Shown: in pieces, positions 1-5,610 of the stretch
Position numbering within the stretch: position 1 is the stretch's first letter
Layout of the letters: each line of letters opens with the position of its first letter
Origin: JBCBZH01 sp039815415
Lineage (GTDB): Bacteria; Bacteroidota; Rhodothermia; Rhodothermales; Rubricoccaceae
Length of the DNA: 11,038 nt
NCBI GenBank assembly: GCA_039815415.1
Contig: JBCBZH010000139.1
Span: 1-11,038 of the forward strand
Direction: 5' to 3'
Made by a program: the position numbers and the translations under genes
The notes under the pieces: generated by a model
Databases searched by the model: none
Seen by the model: only the letters and a program-made list of their open reading frames with translations
Told to the model about the DNA's origin: nothing

Positions 1-3000
1 AGGCGTTGAGCCGGACGCGCGCTGTCTCGTCGGAGCCGCCCCGGCTGTGGAGCAGCATCGCCTTCACGATGCGGTCGGCCCGGTGGCCGTGCTCGTGGAT
101 GCGCCGGGCGTTCTCCTTGAGGTCCGCCAGAAGCGGCAGCAGCTCATCCAGCCGGTCGCCCACGGGCTGATCGACGTTCTCACGCAGCTCCTCCTCCAAC
201 TCATCCGCCAGCTCGACCGACAGGTCGGCGAAGTTGTTGACGAAGTTCAGCGGGTTCTTGATCTCGTGCGCGATGCCCGCGGTGAGTTGCCCGAGCGAGG
301 CCAGCTTCTCCGCCTGCACGAGTTGGTCCTGCGTGGCCTGAAGATCCGCGAGCGAGGTCTCGAGGCGCTCGTTGGCCGCCGCCAGCTTGGCGTTGGCCTC
401 CTGCACCTGGCGCGCCCGTTCCAGCTCCACCGTCTGGCGTTCAGACTCCGCCTTGAGGGCCTCCGCCTCGGCCTCCACCTTGCGGCGTTCGGCCTCGGCC
501 GTCGCCGCGCGCAGCTCGGCCTCCCGGCGTTCTGCGCGCTCGCGCTCCTGGCGGAGCAGCCGCTGCCGCTGCCACTTGTCCGCCCGCACCAGCCCGACGA
601 GCGCAAGCGCTGCAAAGCCCAGCAGTGCCCACGTGGTGCGCCACCACGGCGGCCGCACCACCACATCGATCTCCGCCGGCGCCTCGCTCCACACGCCGTC
701 GGCGTTCGAGGCTTCCACCTGGAACGTGTACGATCCGGGACTCAGGTTGTCGTATGTCTTGTCGCGCCGCCGGCCCGCATCGCCCGCGTCCGCCCACGCG
801 TCCGACTCCCCCAGCAGGCGGTACCGATAGCGGTTCTGATCCGGGTCGCTGAAGTGAAGCCCCGCGTAGGTGAACTTGACGACGTTCTGATCCTGCCGAA
901 TCCGCAAGCGTGTCGCGACCGGCACCGCCGCATCCAGCACAGACTCCGGTCCTGGTAGCACGGGCTGCCCCTCCACGTCGATCTGCGTGATGATGACCTG
1001 GGGTGGATTCGGATTCAGAGACGCGAGCTGCTGAGGATCGAACGACAGCAAGCCTGCAGTTCCGCCCACGTAGATCCGCCCCTCGGCATCCTGCGCCATC
1101 GCACGGCCCAGCGAGCGGTCCGCCCCGGAGCCCAGGTTCAGACGCCGCCCGACAGCCCCCGTGACGGGCTCCACCTGAACCAATCCGCCGTTGGTGCTCA
1201 CCCACAGCGTCCCGTCGGCATCTTCGAGGATGCCATAGACGACATCGCCCGGAAGTGTGTCGTCCGCGCCAATGTGCATGAACCCCTCCTCGGCGGCCTC
1301 GGTGTCGAGCTGGTGAAGCCCACCGCGCGTGCCCACCCAGAGCGAGCCGTTGGCCTGGGCGTGCAGCGCCTGCACGTAGCCCTCGCGCAGGTCCCTCTCT
1401 CCAGAGCCAGGCCGGAAGCACGTGAACTCACCCGTGTCGCCAGCCCGATCCACGCGGCACAGTCCCTCGCTCGTTCCCACCCACACCGACCCGTCGGCGG
1501 CCTCCGCCAGCGATTCCACGTGGTCGCTCGCCAGCCCGTTGGCACGCCCTGGCTCCGCGCCGTACCGAATGGCGCGGTCGGTGGCGCGGTCGTAGAGGTA
1601 CAGCCCCTGGCTCACCGTCCCGACCCAGAAGCGTCCAGCGGCATCTTCGAGGAGCGAGGTCACGGCGGCCTCCCGCCCCTCGGCTCCCTCAATGCCGTCT
1701 CGCTTTCTCAGCTCGCCCCTGTCGAGCTGGTGAAGACCATAGCCATCGGTCCCGACCCAGACCGTGCCGGATCGATCCTGAACCAGCGCCGTCGCTCCAT
1801 GCGGAAGTCGTGACCGGGCCCCGGACCGGATCGGGAGGTGCGTGAACCGCTTCCCGTCGGTCGTTCGATCCAGCGAACCGTCGGCCCCCACGTAGAGGGT
1901 GCCATCGGAGGCGGTGAGCAGAGCCATCACCTCGTCGCTGGCGAGCGAGGTGCGGTCCTGGCGCCGATGCCGGGTGCGCGTCACGGCCCCGCGAGCCCGG
2001 TCGAAGCGGTCGAGGCCACCGTAGGTCCCCACCCAGAGGATGCCCTGCCGGTCCTCCATTAGCACCGACACCTGATCATCGACGAGTGAGGCCTCCACAT
2101 CTGCCTCGTGCGTGTAGGACTCTGGCGTCTCGGCACCGGGGCGAAGGTGGCGCAGCCCACCTCCCAGCGTCCCCGCCCAGAGCACCCCGTCAGCATCCTC
2201 GTAGACCGACGAGACCACGCGGCTCAACACATCCTCCCCTACGTCGATGGGCGAGAACCCGCGGCTCGTCTGATACCGATACACGCCTTCCCCGAAGGTG
2301 CCGAGCCAGATGCCTCCGGCCGCACTCGGCACGATGGACGACACGTTGAGGACGCCGAGCGAATCCGACTCGACACGCCGAAGAGCCCCAGACGTCAGCT
2401 CGATCTGAGCGAGGCCGTCGCTGGTGCCCACCCACAGCGTGCCCCCATCGAACGCCAGCGCGCTGACGGCCTCGTTGGGCAGGGTGGTCGGGCTGGCGGG
2501 ATCGTGGGCGTAGGTGGTGAGCACCTCCCCCGTGGCCGAGACCTGGGCCAGCCCCGCCGTGGTGCCTACCCAGACAGCGCCTGTGGTGTCCGCCGCCAGC
2601 TCGAGGATGTCCTCTGCTGGAAGCCCCTCAACCGGCGTGAACTGCTCCGTGGCCGGGTCATAGCGGTCGAGCCCAGCGGCCGTGCCCACCCATAGGGCGC
2701 CCCCGGGAGCCGGCGCGAGAGCCTGTACCACGTTGCTGGCAAGGCTGCTGGAATCCGGGTCGTGCCGGAACGACCGAACGCTCATGCCATCGAAGCGGTC
2801 GAGCCCATCGGCGGTGCCGACCCAGATGAACCCGAGCGCGTCCTGCGCCACGGCGAGCACCGACTCGTTCGACAGGCCATCTTCGGTGCCGAGATGCCGG
2901 AAGGTGACCTCGGGCGTCCGGTCTTCCACCGAAGGCGCAGCCTGCCGCGCCGGAGCCGTCTGAACGACCGTCAGGGTTGCAGCCAGAATCAGCAGCGCGG

Positions 3001-3043
3001 CGGCCCAGGCGACCCCGTGCGAGACCCGAGCGCGCGCCCTCAC
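1..3043 (-). CDS. Two-component-regulator-propeller sensor histidine kinase (partial, C-terminus off the left edge)
   Basis: This is a membrane sensor kinase, open for 1014 codons from a GTG at 3043 to the window edge with no stop. Residues 1-33 look like a signal peptide with a Leu/Ala core. Residues about 47-675 hold 14 propeller repeats with the motif [LIVF]WVGT..GL, which fits two seven-bladed Reg_prop propellers facing the periplasm. A Y_Y_Y domain follows at about 718-792. Next come one membrane helix starting at W800-W801 (to about 822), an Ala/Glu/Arg-rich coiled coil (about 823-915), and the H box GIAHEIKNPLNF with phospho-accepting His926. The ATPase domain and any later domains lie outside the window. 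The GTG overlaps the stop of the upstream cyclase as GTGA, which implies translational coupling and a shared mRNA. By family precedent it senses an extracellular ligand, often a polysaccharide product, but nothing here identifies that ligand. The architecture is very clear; the GTG start is supported by the overlap and the signal peptide. Confidence 0.93.
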   Translation of the reverse strand, partial: MRARARVSHGVAWAAALLILAATLTVVQTAPARQAAPSVEDRTPEVTFRHLGTEDGLSNESVLAVAQDALGFIWVGTADGLDRFDGMSVRSFRHDPDSSSLASNVVQALAPAPGGALWVGTAAGLDRYDPATEQFTPVEGLPAEDILELAADTTGAVWVGTTAGLAQVSATGEVLTTYAHDPASPTTLPNEAVSALAFDGGTLWVGTSDGLAQIELTSGALRRVESDSLGVLNVSSIVPSAAGGIWLGTFGEGVYRYQTSRGFSPIDVGEDVLSRVVSSVYEDADGVLWAGTLGGGLRHLRPGAETPESYTHEADVEASLVDDQVSVLMEDRQGILWVGTYGGLDRFDRARGAVTRTRHRRQDRTSLASDEVMALLTASDGTLYVGADGSLDRTTDGKRFTHLPIRSGARSRLPHGATALVQDRSGTVWVGTDGYGLHQLDRGELRKRDGIEGAEGREAAVTSLLEDAAGRFWVGTVSQGLYLYDRATDRAIRYGAEPGRANGLASDHVESLAEAADGSVWVGTSEGLCRVDRAGDTGEFTCFRPGSGERDLREGYVQALHAQANGSLWVGTRGGLHQLDTEAAEEGFMHIGADDTLPGDVVYGILEDADGTLWVSTNGGLVQVEPVTGAVGRRLNLGSGADRSLGRAMAQDAEGRIYVGGTAGLLSFDPQQLASLNPNPPQVIITQIDVEGQPVLPGPESVLDAAVPVATRLRIRQDQNVVKFTYAGLHFSDPDQNRYRYRLLGESDAWADAGDAGRRRDKTYDNLSPGSYTFQVEASNADGVWSEAPAEIDVVVRPPWWRTTWALLGFAALALVGLVRADKWQRQRLLRQERERAERREAELRAATAEAERRKVEAEAEALKAESERQTVELERARQVQEANAKLAAANERLETSLADLQATQDQLVQAEKLASLGQLTAGIAHEIKNPLNFVNNFADLSVELADELEEELRENVDQPVGDRLDELLPLLADLKENARRIHEHGHRADRIVKAMLLHSRGGSDETARVRLNA

Positions 3044-4440
3044 CCGTCTGTCCGCTCCGCGATGACGCGGACCACCGACGCCGGGAGTGGCGAGAACCCC
3101 AGGTGCACACGGACACCATCACCCTGAGGCTCTGCCGAGAGCACCTTGGCATACGCCTCGCATCCCTCAGGGGCACTCGGAAGCGAGATGTGCAGACACA
3201 GATCTACGCGTTCGTCCACAAGTCCCTGCACGTGAGCAATCGCCTCTGTAACGGAGGCTTCCACGAGGCGCCCTGGCTTCCGCTCGCTGCTGACCTGCTT
3301 GCCGTCGAGAATGGAGAACGTGAAGTCGATGGGCTCGTAGAGCAGCTTCGGGCTGGCGTCGGTACGAGGCAGGTCCAGGCCGTAGGGCGCGCCGATGCCT
3401 GCGAGGCTGTGGATGGGGATGGGTTCGGTGTAGCCTTTGAGCGAGGCATGGCGCGTGCTGGCGACGGTCACGGTGTCGCCCGCGGCCCGGAGCGTGGCAT
3501 CGGAGACCAGAACCTCGCCGGGTGCCGCGAGCGTCTGGATGCGGCTCGTCATGTTGACAGGTGTCCCCACCACCCCGTACTTCGCCCGCTTCGGGGACCC
3601 GATGTTGCCCACCACCACTTCGCCCGTGTTGACAGCTACGGTCATGCGCGTGGGCAGCAGGTCGCGCGCCGCCAGCTCGGCGTTGACCTCGTCCATCTTG
3701 CGCTGCATCGCGATGGCGCAGGCGACGGCTCTCTGAGCATGATCGGGCCGGGCGATGGGAGCTCCGAAGATCACCAGAACGGCATCCCCGATGAACTCGT
3801 CAATGGCCCCGCCGTACTCGTCCACCACGTCGGTCATGGCACCGAGATAGACGTTCAGCAGCTCGACGACGCGCTGGGGCTCGAGCTGGGCAGCGGCCTG
3901 GGAAAATCCGGACAGGTCGCTCATCAGCACCGACACCTCGCGGGTTTCGCCGCCGAGGTCGAAGGCGTTGGGTTCCGAGAGAATGGCCTGCGCGATCTCG
4001 TTGGAGAGGTAGCGCCCGAAGGCCGCACGCACCCGCGAGGCCTCACGTTCGCGCTCCACGGCTGTCCTCGCCTGATCCAGTGTGATCTCGAGATCCGAGA
4101 GGTCGATGGGCTTGGTGAGGAAGTCGAAGGCACCCCGGTTCATGGCGGTGCGGATGTTCTCCATGTCGCCATAGGCGGTCACCACCACGGCCTTGTGTCG
4201 ACGCCCACTCTCAGCGAGACGTCCGAGCAGTGTCAGCCCATCCATGCGCGGCATGTTGAGGTCCGTTACCACCACCTCGATGTCCGGGTCGGCCTCGATG
4301 TGTTCGAGAGCCTCGACGCCATCCCCAGCGAACACCAGCTCGAGGGTTCCCTGCCGAACATCGCGGCGGAACTTCTGCCGAATGAGAGGAGCCAGGTCGG
4401 GCTCATCATCGACGAACAGGATTTTGACGGTCTGAGACAT
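3040..4440 (-). CDS. Response regulator with class III adenylate/guanylate cyclase output domain
   Basis: A 466-aa cytoplasmic protein that should make a cyclic nucleotide under phosphorylation control. Residues 4-125 form a receiver domain with the acidic pair D11/D12, phospho-acceptor D60 (in VVVTDLNMP), T88 and K110. A helical linker (about 126-165) leads to the cyclase domain (about 166-350). There, metal-binding aspartates are D175 (MSDLSGFS) and D219 (EFIGDAV), and the transition-state residues are N296 and R300 (VNMTSR). The base-specifying position that is Lys in adenylate cyclases is E215, and the second such position is Gly (YGVVG), so cGMP synthesis is possible. Residues about 362-466 form a further domain that weakly resembles PilZ. 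The reading frame stays open upstream to 5547, but that stretch runs antisense through the transglycosylase gene. The ATG at 4440 puts the receiver at the N-terminus as expected. The stop overlaps the kinase GTG, so the two are probably partners. Confidence 0.93.
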   Translation of the reverse strand: MSQTVKILFVDDEPDLAPLIRQKFRRDVRQGTLELVFAGDGVEALEHIEADPDIEVVVTDLNMPRMDGLTLLGRLAESGRRHKAVVVTAYGDMENIRTAMNRGAFDFLTKPIDLSDLEITLDQARTAVEREREASRVRAAFGRYLSNEIAQAILSEPNAFDLGGETREVSVLMSDLSGFSQAAAQLEPQRVVELLNVYLGAMTDVVDEYGGAIDEFIGDAVLVIFGAPIARPDHAQRAVACAIAMQRKMDEVNAELAARDLLPTRMTVAVNTGEVVVGNIGSPKRAKYGVVGTPVNMTSRIQTLAAPGEVLVSDATLRAAGDTVTVASTRHASLKGYTEPIPIHSLAGIGAPYGLDLPRTDASPKLLYEPIDFTFSILDGKQVSSERKPGRLVEASVTEAIAHVQGLVDERVDLCLHISLPSAPEGCEAYAKVLSAEPQGDGVRVHLGFSPLPASVVRVIAERTDG

Positions 4441-4593
4441 GTGCGAAGAAGGACTCCAGGGAAGGTAGGCCGAGAATGGCATCGGGCTGGCGTCTGGGCG
4501 GCGGGTTCTTCGCCGTGGGGCGCTCACATACGGATGCTCGTCCCTGATGGGTTCTAGGTCGGATTCTGCTCTGTTCTGCGCTCCCACCACATC
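4441..4593. promoter_or_regulatory. Divergent intergenic region between cyclase and transglycosylase
   Basis: This 153-bp gap separates two divergent start codons, so it must contain both promoters unless they lie inside the genes. No Shine-Dalgarno sequence is evident before either start. On the minus strand, positions 4467-4460 read TACCTTCC, a 6/8 match to the Bacteroidota -7 element TAnnTTTG, placed 20 nt before the cyclase ATG. This is weak evidence. No clear -7 element was found for the plus-strand gene. Confidence 0.35.
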
Positions 4594-5610
4594 ATGCGCA
4601 CCCTCCTCGGGCTTCTGTGCGGCCTCGCTGTACTGGCTCTCACGCCAGCGCCCTCTGCAACCTCGCTCCCCTCTCCGGAGTCCCTCGCCAGCCCGTCGGA
4701 CTCCACGCTCAGCCCACTCTGGCTCCGCCATCTCGACGCCCTCCGAAGCCGCATCGATGAGGCAGAGGCCGAAGTGGACCCGGCGACCCAGGGGCGCCTC
4801 GCGACCGGCATTCTCCGCACGGCTCGTGCGCTCGCTGACGAGCCAGAGATCACGGCCAACCGGACGCTCCAGACTCTCGTCCTGAGAGCCCATACGTTCT
4901 ACGAGTCCATCCACGGCCCTGTCGCCCCCACACCGATGGCTCCACTGGACTTCTACGCCCTGCGCGGCGACGCGCTGGCGGAGGCCGCGGCCACAGCGGG
5001 CCATCCGGCGCTCCCAGACATTCCGGCCTCGCTTCCGCCGACGCTGCCTGTTGTCTCGACAGCTCCCCTCGCTGCCCACCTCCTCGTGCCGGTGAACGCA
5101 GCCGAGCTGGTGGAGGCCCAGACGCGGATCGCTCAGCGTTTCAGGTCGCTCCAGGGGCGCCGCACGCTGCGCATGATCGAGCGCGTCCTCCGCCGCCGTG
5201 GCCTTCCTACCGACCTGAAATACGTGGCGGTCATCGAAAGCTCGCTCAACCCGACCGCTGAGAGCCATGCGGGCGCACAGGGCCTCTGGCAGTTCATGCC
5301 CGAGACCGCCGCCGAGTTTGGCCTGGACTCGCTGACGGTGCTGGACCCGGCGCGCTCCACCGAGGCGGCGGCCCGCTATCTCCGCCAGCTCGGGCGGATG
5401 TTCCGGGGCGACTGGCAGCTCGCACTGGCGGCCTACAATGCCGGTCCGGGACGCGTTCGGAAGCTCGTCCGGGCTCACCGCACCGAGACTGGGGACTATC
5501 CGACGTTCTGGGACATCCGCGAGGACCTGCCGCGCGAGACGCAGCACTACGTTCCGCGCTTCATCGCTGTGGCGACGCTGCTGGAAACGCCTCGAACGCG
5601 CAGAGGCTAG
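4594..5610 (+). CDS. Secreted lytic murein transglycosylase (SLT domain, MltD-like)
   Basis: A 338-aa exported enzyme expected to cleave the MurNAc-GlcNAc bond of peptidoglycan and form 1,6-anhydro ends. Residues 1-22 are a signal peptide (MRTLLGLLCGLAVLAL). Residues about 23-170 are a Pro/Ala/Leu-rich, partly helical region with no recognised domain. The catalytic SLT fold spans about 185-330. Its motifs are ES at 215-216 with E215 as the general acid, GLWQFMP at 230-236, AAYNAGPGRV at 279-288, and a C-terminal HYVPRF at 318-323. This order matches the MltD/SLT family 1 group. MltD itself usually carries C-terminal LysM wall-binding repeats; none are present, and the protein ends just after the catalytic domain. 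The ATG at 4594 is chosen because the signal peptide starts there, although no Shine-Dalgarno precedes it. The stop overlaps that of the convergent gene. The catalytic class is secure; the exact subfamily and substrate preference are not. Confidence 0.92.
   Translation: MRTLLGLLCGLAVLALTPAPSATSLPSPESLASPSDSTLSPLWLRHLDALRSRIDEAEAEVDPATQGRLATGILRTARALADEPEITANRTLQTLVLRAHTFYESIHGPVAPTPMAPLDFYALRGDALAEAAATAGHPALPDIPASLPPTLPVVSTAPLAAHLLVPVNAAELVEAQTRIAQRFRSLQGRRTLRMIERVLRRRGLPTDLKYVAVIESSLNPTAESHAGAQGLWQFMPETAAEFGLDSLTVLDPARSTEAAARYLRQLGRMFRGDWQLALAAYNAGPGRVRKLVRAHRTETGDYPTFWDIREDLPRETQHYVPRFIAVATLLETPRTRRG

Noticed and set aside
47..958. Long plus-strand open frame (303 codons) opposite the kinase
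   Set aside because: It is antisense to the coiled-coil and histidine-box coding region, which has clear domain motifs. The translation is Arg/Leu/Gln-rich with no recognisable domain, as expected from the reverse strand of GC-rich coding DNA.
4443..4513. Inverted repeat GCGAAGAA / TTCTTCGC (4443-4450 and 4506-4513) in the divergent intergenic region
   Set aside because: The arms are 8 bp and 55 bp apart, which is weak by itself and compatible with chance. It could be an operator pair, but nothing else supports that.
2977..4557. Plus-strand open frame of 526 codons opposite the cyclase
   Set aside because: The opposite strand encodes an intact receiver and cyclase. The plus-strand product is rich in His, Gly and Arg and shows no domain. 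The length reflects scarce stop codons in GC-rich sequence.
4441..5547. N-terminal extension of the cyclase frame by about 369 codons
   Set aside because: It lies antisense to the transglycosylase with its catalytic motifs, and the translation is low-complexity. The receiver domain begins naturally at the ATG at 4440.
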